From Elusimicrobiota bacterium (GTDB lineage: Bacteria > Elusimicrobiota > Elusimicrobia > Elusimicrobiales > UBA9959), in NCBI GenBank assembly GCA_016234365.1, contig JACRER010000073.1:1-38452 (forward strand): 38,452 nucleotides of DNA, read 5' to 3'. Shown piece by piece: positions 5,891 to 14,255 of this stretch. The notes beneath the pieces were generated by a model. It did no database searches and was not told the origin of the DNA. It was given only the letters and a program-made list of their open reading frames with translations. The translations under genes and the position numbers were made by a program. Position 1 is the stretch's first letter. Every line of letters begins with the position of its first letter.

Positions 5891-7507
5891 CTACTTGGCG
5901 GCCGCGGCGGATTGCTCCCGGAGCACGCCGTCGAGCTGCTCGCCAGAGATATAGCCGGCCCCCACCAGGACCTCGCCGAGCTTCCGCCCGCCGGAGCTCT
6001 GCTCCCGCAGAGCCTCCTGGAGCTGCGCTATGGTCACCAGCCGCTTGCTCAGCAGCAGGTCCCCGAGCTTGCGCCGGTAGGATTTGAGCTGCGCCTCGTT
6101 GGGGAAGACGTGCGCGGTCTTGGCCCAGACCAGCTTTTTCCCGGTCACCGAACTCCAGACGAACTGATAAGTGGCCCTGAAGATGGCGCCGCAGTTGATG
6201 AGGTTGCCCCAGGCCATGCGCGGGATGGAAAGCAGCGCGTGGGGCAGGCCCGCCACCCGGAACACGGCGTAAGCCCGCTGGAACATCCGGTTAGCGAGCA
6301 GGAGAGCGTCGGCGACTATCAGCTTCCACAGCAGGGTCCCGTGCGCGGCGTTCCAGGTAAGGACGCCCTGCGAGTTCCGGCTGCTGCCCGCGCCGAACAA
6401 CAGCGCTATGAAGACCACGTAGCCCAGCATGTCGAAGAAGTTTATCAGCACGGCCTTGCGGTCGCGCCACAGCATGTAGCGCACGCGCCAGTTCTGCCCC
6501 CATTTCTGGTGCGTCCAGCCGTGAAAGACTATGCCCAGCACCCAGCGGGACTTCTGCCTTATCGCCGAGAAGAAGAAGTTGGGGAACAGTTCCCGCGTGG
6601 CCACCAGTTCGCGCACAACCTTGGTGCGCGGCTGCTTGCGGAAGAAATTCGGGGGATCTATATGAGCCCGCTCGATGAAGAACTGCAGTATGATGGACCG
6701 CGACTGCAGGCCGTGAAGGCGGAAAGCCAGGTCGTAGTCCTCGGTAAAGGTCTCGGTGTTGAACACCTCGTTGTTGTGGTTCTCGGCCAGCTTCTCCAGG
6801 GCGTCGCGTGAAACGGCCGTGCCGACCCCGGCGCCCGGGATCATGCCGCAGAAATGCTCCCGGACCAGCAGGTCCTTTAAGTGGCTCTGCGCGAACTCGT
6901 CCAGATAAGTGCCTGCCGTCAGCTGCCTCAGCGGCACCTTGAACGGGAGCACCGGGATCTGCACCATGGGCACCCGCGGAATAAGGTAGTTGGTAAGACG
7001 GAAGGAAAGCGGGTGGATCAGGTCCTCGGCGTCGTGCAGGATGAAAATATCGAAGCGCACCCCGGCCGCTTTCTCGTGGGCCCGGATGCCGGCGACCACC
7101 CAGTTCAGACAGTCCGACTTATTGGTAGGCCCGTCGTGCGGCAGGACTATCCTGTGCACGCGCGGATTCTCCTGCACTATCCCTTCCACCACCAGGTTGG
7201 TCTCCTCGTCGTTAGGGTAAGTGCCCACGAAAACGTCGAACATATCGTAGTCCGAGGTTTCGAAGGTGTTGCGCAGCATCTGCGCGATGACCGGGGATTC
7301 CTTCCAGGCCGGCAGCATTATGGCTATGCGCTGCTGGGGTTTCTCCTTGAGCTGGGCCTCGCTCAGGGGCTTGTATTTTCCCCGCAGGAAAAAGAACCTG
7401 TAGGTCTGCAGGACATAGTAATAGACGTCTATAAAAAGGTCGTCCAGGCCGTTAAGCAATATAACGACCGCAGTCAGCATCATCAGGAACTTAAAGAGAT
7501 GCTCCAT
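5891..7507 (-). CDS. nfrB: NfrB-like membrane glycosyltransferase with C-terminal MshEN (c-di-GMP-binding) domain
   Basis: A 538-residue inner-membrane GT2 glycosyltransferase. After one N-terminal membrane helix come the processive-synthase motifs: DAED at 159-162, TED (Asp257) and QKSRW at 318-322. More membrane segments lie around 355-440. Residues 478-532 carry two copies of the MshEN pattern (KLGDLL..., QLQEALREQ; KLGEVL..., QLDGVLREQ), the fold that binds cyclic di-GMP in MshE and in E. coli NfrB. By analogy it polymerises a ManNAc-containing surface glycan when c-di-GMP is high. The ATG lies 3 bases after the nfrA stop, so the two are co-translated. The sugar polymer itself is inferred. 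Confidence 0.88.
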   Translation of the reverse strand: MEHLFKFLMMLTAVVILLNGLDDLFIDVYYYVLQTYRFFFLRGKYKPLSEAQLKEKPQQRIAIMLPAWKESPVIAQMLRNTFETSDYDMFDVFVGTYPNDEETNLVVEGIVQENPRVHRIVLPHDGPTNKSDCLNWVVAGIRAHEKAAGVRFDIFILHDAEDLIHPLSFRLTNYLIPRVPMVQIPVLPFKVPLRQLTAGTYLDEFAQSHLKDLLVREHFCGMIPGAGVGTAVSRDALEKLAENHNNEVFNTETFTEDYDLAFRLHGLQSRSIILQFFIERAHIDPPNFFRKQPRTKVVRELVATRELFPNFFFSAIRQKSRWVLGIVFHGWTHQKWGQNWRVRYMLWRDRKAVLINFFDMLGYVVFIALLFGAGSSRNSQGVLTWNAAHGTLLWKLIVADALLLANRMFQRAYAVFRVAGLPHALLSIPRMAWGNLINCGAIFRATYQFVWSSVTGKKLVWAKTAHVFPNEAQLKSYRRKLGDLLLSKRLVTIAQLQEALREQSSGGRKLGEVLVGAGYISGEQLDGVLREQSAAAAK

Positions 7508-7510
7508 GGT

Positions 7511-8737
7511 TTAAAACCTTACCCCGTAGTTGAGCGATAGGCGTGTATCGTGATAGTCCGAACCGTAAGGGTTCTTGTCCAAGCCTTCCCGGCCGTAATA
7601 CCAGCCGAGAACGTAGTCCAGGCGCAGGGTAAGGTTCTGCTTTGCGAAAGGCTTATACTCGACCCCGGGCCCCGTTTCGGCCAGGTTATTGAAGAAGTCC
7701 GCCTTGGTGTCGCCCATGACCATGGAGCGCAGGTAAAGAGACACCCTGCCGTATTCCCCGTCCGCAAGGCGCCAGCCTTCCATGGCCTGTACCTGGCCTA
7801 TCACGTTGTCCCGGTAGCGGCTGTAATAACCGAGGCTGCCGCCCAGGGAAGTATAAAAGCGGTCGTGGCGCGCCTTTCCTGCGGCCAGCAGGCCGGCGGG
7901 GCCACAGAGGCGGCCGGGGAACTCCCAGTAGCCGGCCAGCGTGGCGCGGAAATCCCCCTCGCTGGTGGCGGGGTGGGCCGAAGTCTTTATAAGGTTGTTC
8001 GCGAGGAAGGCCTCGGCGGTAAGGCTTAAGCCGCCACCAGGCTCCAGCCGCGAGCCGAAACCATAGGAGAGGATGTTGTCGTTATACACTTCCGGGGCTA
8101 TGCCGCCTTTGGAGCGGGAATCCTGAACGTAGCGGGCCCCCGCGAAGAAGGAAAGCGGGCTGGCCTTGGAAGCCTTCACGTGGAAGCGGAAGTCGGCGGA
8201 AGCTATGCTGTCGCGGAACCGCGTCATGTGGTAAGGGGAGGCGAAAAATTCCGCGTAATGGGTTATCCCGGTCCGGGCCAGGCGCGTGCCCCCCACTTTC
8301 GCGGGGGGCTGCATGGCGGCCAGGTCCTTCACGGCCTGGGCCTGGTACTCTCCGGGATCTTTAGCTATGGCTTCCAGTTCGAGGCGCGCCGCGGACATGT
8401 CCCCGTTCTTCTGCAGGGCGTAGGCAAGGTCCAGCCTGGTACGGGCGTCGCCGGCGTTAACGGCAATGATCTCCCTGAACCTGGCTATGGCCTGCGCCAG
8501 ATTACCCGAGCGCTCGTCTGCGTAAGCGAGTTCCTTCAGGGCCGCAGTATTGGCCTTGTCCAGCTCATAAGCTTTCAGGAAGTACCCGTAAGCCTTGCCG
8601 GCCTCGCCGGAGGAGGCGGCCGAATAGCCGTCCTGCATGGCTTTCGCCGAAGCCGGATCCACGGCGGCGTCCGCTGCGCAGGAGATGACCGCAAGGAGAC
8701 AACCGGCGAAGAGCGCTGAATATGCGTATTTTTTCAT
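7511..8737 (-). CDS. nfrA: NfrA-like outer-membrane TPR/beta-barrel protein
   Basis: A 408-residue exported protein. The N-terminus is a signal sequence that could be cleaved at ADA or processed at the lipobox-like VISC (Cys20). Residues about 30-145 form TPR-type helical repeats (AYGYFLKAYELDKAN, then ALKELAYADERSGNLAQAI). Residues about 155-408 alternate polar and hydrophobic residues as in a beta-barrel and end in RLSLNYGVRF, the terminal aromatic seen in BAM-assembled proteins. This is the architecture of NfrA, the outer-membrane partner of NfrB and phage N4 receptor in E. coli, but much shorter than the E. coli protein. It is first in an nfrA-nfrB operon and probably exports or anchors the glycan. 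Confidence 0.8.
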   Translation of the reverse strand: MKKYAYSALFAGCLLAVISCAADAAVDPASAKAMQDGYSAASSGEAGKAYGYFLKAYELDKANTAALKELAYADERSGNLAQAIARFREIIAVNAGDARTRLDLAYALQKNGDMSAARLELEAIAKDPGEYQAQAVKDLAAMQPPAKVGGTRLARTGITHYAEFFASPYHMTRFRDSIASADFRFHVKASKASPLSFFAGARYVQDSRSKGGIAPEVYNDNILSYGFGSRLEPGGGLSLTAEAFLANNLIKTSAHPATSEGDFRATLAGYWEFPGRLCGPAGLLAAGKARHDRFYTSLGGSLGYYSRYRDNVIGQVQAMEGWRLADGEYGRVSLYLRSMVMGDTKADFFNNLAETGPGVEYKPFAKQNLTLRLDYVLGWYYGREGLDKNPYGSDYHDTRLSLNYGVRF

Positions 8738-8914
8738 AGTTTTCCGAAACCGAACGTGAATTTATACGACAGACCAAAAGGATTTACGAACAGGCAGTGT
8801 TAGGGGGAGAGAACCGCGGAGCCCTGTTTAAGGCTTACTTGTTATATTTTACCATTTAGCCCGCGCCGGTGGGAAGGCAACTTCAGGGCAGGAAAAACCG
8901 GAGCCGCGCCCCCC
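8738..8914 (-). promoter_or_regulatory. 177-base leader/promoter region of nfrA
   Basis: There is no gene here. On the minus strand there is a possible promoter: TTCGTA, 18 bases, TATAAA, about 25 bases before the nfrA ATG. Farther upstream, 8846-8868 matches a segment at 37025-37048 with one base inserted. That repeat ends in TGGTAAAAT on the minus strand, which reads as an extended -10 element. No Shine-Dalgarno sequence precedes nfrA. Confidence 0.35.
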
Positions 8915-10042
8915 CTACGCCGCGGGCTCAGCCGGGGTCGGGACGCCGGTGCTGAGCGCCGCTATTTCCGGGAAAACTTTCTCGAAGCCCGCCACCACGG
9001 CGGGGTCGAAAGCTTTGCCGCTCTCGGAACGGATAAGATCCAGCGCTTTCTCGGGAGACCAGGCAGGTTTATAGACCCGGTGCATGCACAGCGCGTCAAA
9101 AACGTCGGCCACGGCCATAATGCGCGCGTAAAGCGGGATACGGTCGCCTTTAAGGCCGGACGGATAGCCCGTGCCGTCGAACTTTTCGTGATGGGACTCC
9201 GCTATCTGGCAGGCTATCTCCAGCATGGGGCTCTCGGCCGCCCGGAGCATCTCCCCGCCGTACTCGGTATGCCGCTTCATTTCCTTATATTCTTCGTCGG
9301 TCAGTTTGCCGGGCTTAAGAAGTATGGCGTCCGGAATGGCCACCTTGCCTATGTCGTGCAGGGGGCTGGCGTAACGGATGTTCTCGGTCTCATCGTCCGA
9401 CAGGCCCATCCCCTTGGCTATCAGCGCCGTATACCCGCTTACGTGCTTGAGATGGACCGCGGTATCCTCTTTATCGCGGTACTCGGCCGTGAGGGCCAGG
9501 CGGTAAATGGTCTCCAACTGCGACTTGTAGAGTTTCTCGCAGAGCTGGGCGTTGTCGATGGCCGAAGCAGCGATGGAACCTATAAGCTGCAGCACGGCCG
9601 CGTCATCCCCGCCGAACACCCCGCCGTTCTTGTTGATCACCTGGAATACGCCTATTAGCTCGCCCGAAACATCCTTCAGCGGCACCGCAAGTATGGACTT
9701 GGTCCTGTAGCCGGTGATCTTGTCTATCTCCGGGTTGAAGCGCGGATCGGCATAAGCGTCCGGGATATTCACCGTAGAAGCGGTGGAGGCGGCCTCGCCG
9801 GCTATCCCCTTATCGGCGGGGATGCGGATCTCGGACTTGCCCAGGCCTTGCGCCACCTTCGACCACAGCTCCCGCTTCTTCTTATCCAGGATGAAGACGG
9901 TGCAGCGGTCACAGTCCAGAATCCGCCTCACCTGGGCCGCTATGAGTTCCAGCAGCTTATCCAAGCGGTTCTCCTTGTAGATGACTCCGCCGAACTGCAG
10001 CAGCAGGTCCAGCCGGTTCTGCAGTTCTTCAACTTTGTCCAT
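8915..10042 (-). CDS. GAF-HD-GYP cyclic di-GMP phosphodiesterase
   Basis: A 375-residue cytoplasmic signalling enzyme. A GAF sensor domain (about 10-168) is joined to an HD-GYP domain (about 176-355). The metal and catalytic motifs are intact: HDIGK at 229-233 and HHEKFDGTGYP at 284-294, so it should hydrolyse c-di-GMP. It has no transmembrane segment or receiver domain, so the signal is probably a small molecule or redox state sensed by GAF. It starts 19 bases after the sulfatase-family gene and lies just upstream of nfrA-nfrB, whose product carries a c-di-GMP-binding domain. That gives a direct regulatory logic: it would switch the glycan synthase off. Confidence 0.93.
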   Translation of the reverse strand: MDKVEELQNRLDLLLQFGGVIYKENRLDKLLELIAAQVRRILDCDRCTVFILDKKKRELWSKVAQGLGKSEIRIPADKGIAGEAASTASTVNIPDAYADPRFNPEIDKITGYRTKSILAVPLKDVSGELIGVFQVINKNGGVFGGDDAAVLQLIGSIAASAIDNAQLCEKLYKSQLETIYRLALTAEYRDKEDTAVHLKHVSGYTALIAKGMGLSDDETENIRYASPLHDIGKVAIPDAILLKPGKLTDEEYKEMKRHTEYGGEMLRAAESPMLEIACQIAESHHEKFDGTGYPSGLKGDRIPLYARIMAVADVFDALCMHRVYKPAWSPEKALDLIRSESGKAFDPAVVAGFEKVFPEIAALSTGVPTPAEPAA

Positions 10043-10061
10043 ATTTTATACCAGGCCGCGG

Positions 10062-11993
10062 CTAGCGGACGGCCTGTACGCGGCCCAGGCGGTTCAGGCG
10101 CCGCTTGTAGACGTAGTTGGCGCCCTGGTAGAAAGAGATCGCTTCCTCTTCGAGCGCTTTATCTTCGGGAGCTTCGGAGATACCCTTCCCCGCCTCGTCC
10201 CACCGGTAGGTCTTCACGTACTTCTTCGGGCCCAGCACGGCCAGGCGGCCGTCCTTGAGCAGGCCCATTTTCTGAAAAGTGGAAAGAAACGCGCGGCCTT
10301 CCGGCTTGCCGTCCAGCATATCGCGGCCGAAGAAGCGGCTGTCGTAGGAGGCGTTCATCAGGCCCAGCACCGTGGGCGCCAGGTCGGCCTGCGCGGCCAG
10401 CGTGTCCACGGCGGCCGGCTTCACGTGCGCCGGGGAATAGATCAGCAGCGGGATATGATAATTGCGCACCGGGATCTCCGCCTTGCCGGCGGAGTTGGCG
10501 CAATGGTCGGCGGTTATCACGAAGATGGTATCCTTGAACCACGGCTTTTTGGCGGCGGCTGCGAGGAATTCGCCGATGGCGTAGTCGGAATACTTGAGGG
10601 CCCCTTTGCGGGTCTGGGCGGAAGACGGGATGTCTATCTTGCCGTCCGGATAAGTGAACGGCCTGTGGTTGGAGGTGGTCATCACCATGTAGAAGAACGG
10701 CTTCTTCGCCGCGAAGTCGGCGGCGGCCTCCTTCAGGGTCTTTTGCAGCAGGTCGCCGTCGCAGACGCCCCAGACGTTGGCGAAGGAGATCTCGCTCTTG
10801 GCGAAATTGGCCCGGTCGACTATTGAAAAACCGTTGCCCGAATAGAAGGCGTTCATGTTATCGAAGTAGCCGTACCCGCCGTAGATGAACTTGTTGACGT
10901 AGCCCAGGTCCCGCATGACGGAGCCCCAGGAGAAGAAGCCGCCGTTGTCGGGGCGCTTCACTATGGACGTGCCCGGCAGCGGCGGGATGGACAGCGTTAT
11001 GGCCTCGAGCCCGCGCACGGTGCGGGTCCCGGCGGCGTAGAAGCGTTTGAAGAAAAGAGACCTGGAGGCCAGCGCGTCGAGGTTCGGCAGGGTGCCCGCG
11101 CCCTTGGCGGCCCCGAAAGCTTCCAGATACTCTCCGCTCAGGCTCTCTCCCACTATAACCACGACGTTAAGTTTCTTCAGCGGCCCGCGGCCCTTCACGG
11201 TCCTGACTATATCCAGGCCTTCGTCCCTGAATTTAACGCCAGGCTGGGCCAGGGCGGCGCGCAGCTTTTCAAAAACGTCTGCGGGCGCCTCAGTGGCGTA
11301 GAACTTGTCGTAAGGCAGTTCATTGTTGAGGAAGGCAGAGCCGAAAGAATAGAGGCCGTTCATGGCGACCTCGTTGACGTATTCGTTACCGGACACCTGC
11401 GCGAGGCGCCCGTCCAGGAACAGGAAGCACAGCGCCGGCAGGGCCAGGGCCGGCAGACCCCACGCCAGGCGCCGGCGCCAGGGCAGCGGGGAGGCGAAGC
11501 AGAAAGCCAGCCGCCGGCCGAAGAGCCACAGGGTCCCGCCCGAGAGCGCGGCCACCAGCGGCAGCACCACCGGCAGGTTGTAGGATTCCCGGATATTGCC
11601 CACCACCTCGCTGGTATACACCAGGTAATCCACGGCGATGAAGTTGTAGCGTACCCCGAACTCGTAGAAGAAATAATACTCGGCGGCCAGGTTGAAGGCC
11701 AGCAGGAAAGCCGAGATCAGGAAGAGGGCGTACATCGCGGGCCGGTGCCAGACGTGCTCGTAAATACGCTCCGGCACCGCCAGCAGGTAGAGCGCCAGCG
11801 GCGCGGCGGCGTAGGAGAAGGCGGCGCAGTCGTAGAGCAGGCCGGCCGCGAAGACCTTGGCCAGCAGCCAGGGGCCGGCGTCCAGGTCGGGCCAGGACAT
11901 GACCAGCAGCGTCAGCCTGGTCAGCAGGGAGAACCCCAAAAAAAGCAGGAGGAAATTAAGGAAGAGGCCGCGGCGGTCCCTGTTCATAGCCAT
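10062..11993 (-). CDS. LtaS/MdoB-family membrane phosphoglycerol transferase-like sulfatase
   Basis: A 643-residue protein with five N-terminal membrane segments (to about residue 195) and a periplasmic alkaline-phosphatase-fold domain (about 270-560). Metal and nucleophile residues of the family are visible: Glu283 in VGESLSGEY, Thr323/Thr325 in AGTRTVRG, and Asp496-His497 in TADHC. Relatives transfer phosphoglycerol or phosphoethanolamine to glycans or lipids; the substrate here is unknown. The start is ATG 11993 (11987 also possible). There is no ribosome-binding site, but TATTTT lies 7 bases upstream, fitting a leaderless mRNA. It heads an operon with the HD-GYP gene, so it may decorate the glycan made by the adjacent locus (inference). 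Confidence 0.85.
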   Translation of the reverse strand: MAMNRDRRGLFLNFLLLFLGFSLLTRLTLLVMSWPDLDAGPWLLAKVFAAGLLYDCAAFSYAAAPLALYLLAVPERIYEHVWHRPAMYALFLISAFLLAFNLAAEYYFFYEFGVRYNFIAVDYLVYTSEVVGNIRESYNLPVVLPLVAALSGGTLWLFGRRLAFCFASPLPWRRRLAWGLPALALPALCFLFLDGRLAQVSGNEYVNEVAMNGLYSFGSAFLNNELPYDKFYATEAPADVFEKLRAALAQPGVKFRDEGLDIVRTVKGRGPLKKLNVVVIVGESLSGEYLEAFGAAKGAGTLPNLDALASRSLFFKRFYAAGTRTVRGLEAITLSIPPLPGTSIVKRPDNGGFFSWGSVMRDLGYVNKFIYGGYGYFDNMNAFYSGNGFSIVDRANFAKSEISFANVWGVCDGDLLQKTLKEAAADFAAKKPFFYMVMTTSNHRPFTYPDGKIDIPSSAQTRKGALKYSDYAIGEFLAAAAKKPWFKDTIFVITADHCANSAGKAEIPVRNYHIPLLIYSPAHVKPAAVDTLAAQADLAPTVLGLMNASYDSRFFGRDMLDGKPEGRAFLSTFQKMGLLKDGRLAVLGPKKYVKTYRWDEAGKGISEAPEDKALEEEAISFYQGANYVYKRRLNRLGRVQAVR

Positions 11994-12000
11994 ATTCTAC

Positions 12001-12052
12001 AAAATACGCCCGCGCCTATTATCCGGCGCTGCCGCGCCCAGTTTTATATAAT
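12001..12052. promoter_or_regulatory. Divergent leaderless promoter pair
   Basis: TATAAT at 12047-12052 lies 6 bases before the kinase ATG (12059). TATTTT on the minus strand (12006-12001) lies 7 bases before the sulfatase-family ATG (11993). Transcription from either should begin at or next to the A of ATG. Confidence 0.6.
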
Positions 12053-12058
12053 CATTCC

Positions 12059-13495
12059 ATGGATGGGAAGAAGAACGCCGGCGCCTGCGCGGGGCCGGGG
12101 CCGGCGCCGAAACTTTACCTGGTAATCTTCACCGCGGCGGCGCTGCCGGTTGCCGTATTCGCGGCCTGCCTGTCCCCGTTCGGACTAGGCCCAACGGCCT
12201 CGGCCGCCGCGGCGGCGGGCGCCGCTCTCCTCTCCTCCCTCGCCGCCGGCCGGCTGGTCTCGAAAGGCCTCGCGGACCCGGTCTGCCGGGCCGCGGCCGG
12301 CATACGGGATTTCATAACCGCCGGCTACAAACTGGAGGCGCCGCTGCTGAAGGACGGTTGGCCGGAGTCCGCCGCGCTAGTGTCGGCAGTGAACCGGTTG
12401 ATGCTGGAGCTGGGCGCCTACCGGGCCTTCCAACTCAACCAGGTGGTGGACGAACGCGGTAAGGCCCAGGCGCTCATAGAGACCATCCCGGACGGCGTGC
12501 TGCTCTCCGACGACGCAGGCAAGATAATCTACTGCAACCGCGCCGCGCTGGAACTCCTGGGCATCCCCAAACTCTCCCCCGCAGCCGCGCTGCCGGACTC
12601 GGTCACCAGCCCGGCATTTCTCCCTGCGGTCACGCGCATCATGGCCTCCGCGGAAAAGTTGCTGAAGTTGGAAGTCCCAGTACCCCACCCGTCCGGGGCG
12701 GGCGTCCCACCGCGCACCTTCCTCGCCATCTCCTCGCAGTTCTTGCTCGCCACGCTTAAACGCCCGGGCCGCGTACTGCTGCTGCGCGACATCACCACGG
12801 AAAAGGAGATGGAGAACACCAAACAGACCTTCTTCCAGATGATCACGCACGACATGCGCGCCCCGCTATCGAGCATCCTCGGCTACGCACAGTGCCTGGG
12901 CAAGATGGCGGCTAAAACACCCGCTGGGGACAACTGCCTGGAAACCATAGAGCGCGCCACCCGGCGCCTCAACGGAATGATAGAAGATATCCTCAACATA
13001 ACCAAGATGGAACGCGGCGACATGACGCTGCGCCTGCAGGACATGGACGCGGGCAAACTGATAGAGCGCGTCAGGGAATTCTACGGGCCTGAGGCGGCCA
13101 GGAAGAAGATCTCGCTTTCGGCTCCGGCGCCTTCGGAACGGACGGAGTTCGGCGGCGACCCGGAACTGCTCGAGCGCGTCATCACGAACCTGCTCTCCAA
13201 CGCGCTAAAGTTCACGCCTTCCGGCGGCTCCATAAGCCTTTACTGCGGCTCCGCGCCAGGAGAGGTCCGCTTCACGGTGCAGGATACCGGCCCCGGCATC
13301 CCCGCCGATAAGCTCGCGCTGGTCTTCGAAAAGTACGCGCAGATGGAGGAGCACCGCAGCCTGGGCTTCGGCCTGGGGCTGGCCATGTGCAAGATGGCGG
13401 TGGAACTTCACGAGGGCCGCATCTGGGTGGAATCAGAACCCGGCAAAGGCAGCACATTCATCTTCACCATCCCCAGGACGGGGACGCCGGCGTAG
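12059..13495 (+). CDS. Membrane sensor histidine kinase (PAS, HisKA, HATPase)
   Basis: A 478-residue kinase. Two N-terminal membrane helices (about 19-38 and 43-65) with almost no periplasmic loop suggest sensing in the membrane or cytoplasm. A linker leads to a PAS domain (about 130-245). The H-box is FQMITHDMRAPL with His264. The ATPase domain has NLLSNALKF, DTGPGIP and GFGLGLAMCK. No receiver domain is attached and no response regulator gene adjoins, so it is an orphan kinase. The mRNA appears leaderless: TATAAT sits 6 bases before the ATG and there is no Shine-Dalgarno. Confidence 0.9.
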   Translation: MDGKKNAGACAGPGPAPKLYLVIFTAAALPVAVFAACLSPFGLGPTASAAAAAGAALLSSLAAGRLVSKGLADPVCRAAAGIRDFITAGYKLEAPLLKDGWPESAALVSAVNRLMLELGAYRAFQLNQVVDERGKAQALIETIPDGVLLSDDAGKIIYCNRAALELLGIPKLSPAAALPDSVTSPAFLPAVTRIMASAEKLLKLEVPVPHPSGAGVPPRTFLAISSQFLLATLKRPGRVLLLRDITTEKEMENTKQTFFQMITHDMRAPLSSILGYAQCLGKMAAKTPAGDNCLETIERATRRLNGMIEDILNITKMERGDMTLRLQDMDAGKLIERVREFYGPEAARKKISLSAPAPSERTEFGGDPELLERVITNLLSNALKFTPSGGSISLYCGSAPGEVRFTVQDTGPGIPADKLALVFEKYAQMEEHRSLGFGLGLAMCKMAVELHEGRIWVESEPGKGSTFIFTIPRTGTPA

Positions 13496-13508
13496 GCCGG
13501 CCGCGCCA

Positions 13509-14228
13509 TTATTCAAAAGGCTCAAGGCAATCCGGAGAATCGTTGGAGGGGTCGTTAACCACGTCGGAGACGCGGTAGCCGTGCATCTTCGCGGAGTCGT
13601 AGGCGCGCAGCAACGGCAGCAGCGTCTCGCTGTCGCGGGACTTGGGGTCCAGCCAGAGCGCCTCATGGCGGCTTTCCAGTATGACCGGCATGCGGTGGTG
13701 CACCGTGCGGACCAGCGCGCTGGCCGCGGCCGTGATGATGGCGAAAGTATTGCTCTTCTCCTCGTACACGCCGGCCATGCCGAACAGGGATTTGTCGCGC
13801 ATCTCGAAGCGGTAGGGGGTTTTGGCGCCGGCGGAACTCTGCCATTCGTAAAAGCCGTCGGCCGGGATAAGGCAGCGGCCTCGGTAGAAAGCGGACCGGA
13901 AGGCAGGGCGCGACGCGATGCCTTCCGCGCGCGCGTTTATAAAACCTTCTCGCGCCTGGGGGGCGGCGGTGTCGGGGGCGGTCTCGTCCGAGAATTTCCT
14001 CTCAAGGGTGTTGCCCGCGGAGAACAGCGGCATGGAAGGCCCGGGGCCGGTAGACCAGGCCGGGATAAACCCCCACTTCATAAGGCGCAGGCCGCCCGCG
14101 CAGACCACCGGCACCTGGGCGCCGGGCGGGATATTATAGCTGGGTTTCCAGCTGAACGGCGGCGGTTTCAGGCCGAAACGTTTTACCGCTTCGGCGAGGT
14201 CCAGCGTCTGAGAGTATCGTCCGCACAT
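13509..14228 (-). CDS. SRAP (HMCES/YedK) family protein, abasic-site DNA-protein crosslinker
   Basis: A 239-residue SRAP-domain protein. The essential Cys2 (MCGRY) forms a thiazolidine crosslink with abasic sites in single-stranded DNA in studied members. Other family motifs are present: FINARAEG, the ADGFYEW glutamate and HHRMPVIL. Length is typical for bacteria (YedK is about 220). Its -10 box TATAAT (14260-14255) overlaps the stop codon of the upstream kinase gene. It converges on the kinase at 12059-13495, leaving 13 bases between the stops. It probably protects replication forks; dinB lies a few genes away but is not linked. Confidence 0.92.
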   Translation of the reverse strand: MCGRYSQTLDLAEAVKRFGLKPPPFSWKPSYNIPPGAQVPVVCAGGLRLMKWGFIPAWSTGPGPSMPLFSAGNTLERKFSDETAPDTAAPQAREGFINARAEGIASRPAFRSAFYRGRCLIPADGFYEWQSSAGAKTPYRFEMRDKSLFGMAGVYEEKSNTFAIITAAASALVRTVHHRMPVILESRHEALWLDPKSRDSETLLPLLRAYDSAKMHGYRVSDVVNDPSNDSPDCLEPFE

Positions 14229-14255
14229 AGGTTTGTTCCAGGTCCCCGCTATGGA

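Noticed and set aside
5891-8737. Prophage or phage-derived genes, because NfrA/NfrB are named for phage N4 adsorption
   Set aside because: They are host receptor and glycan genes. No capsid, integrase, portal or attachment site was seen anywhere in the window.
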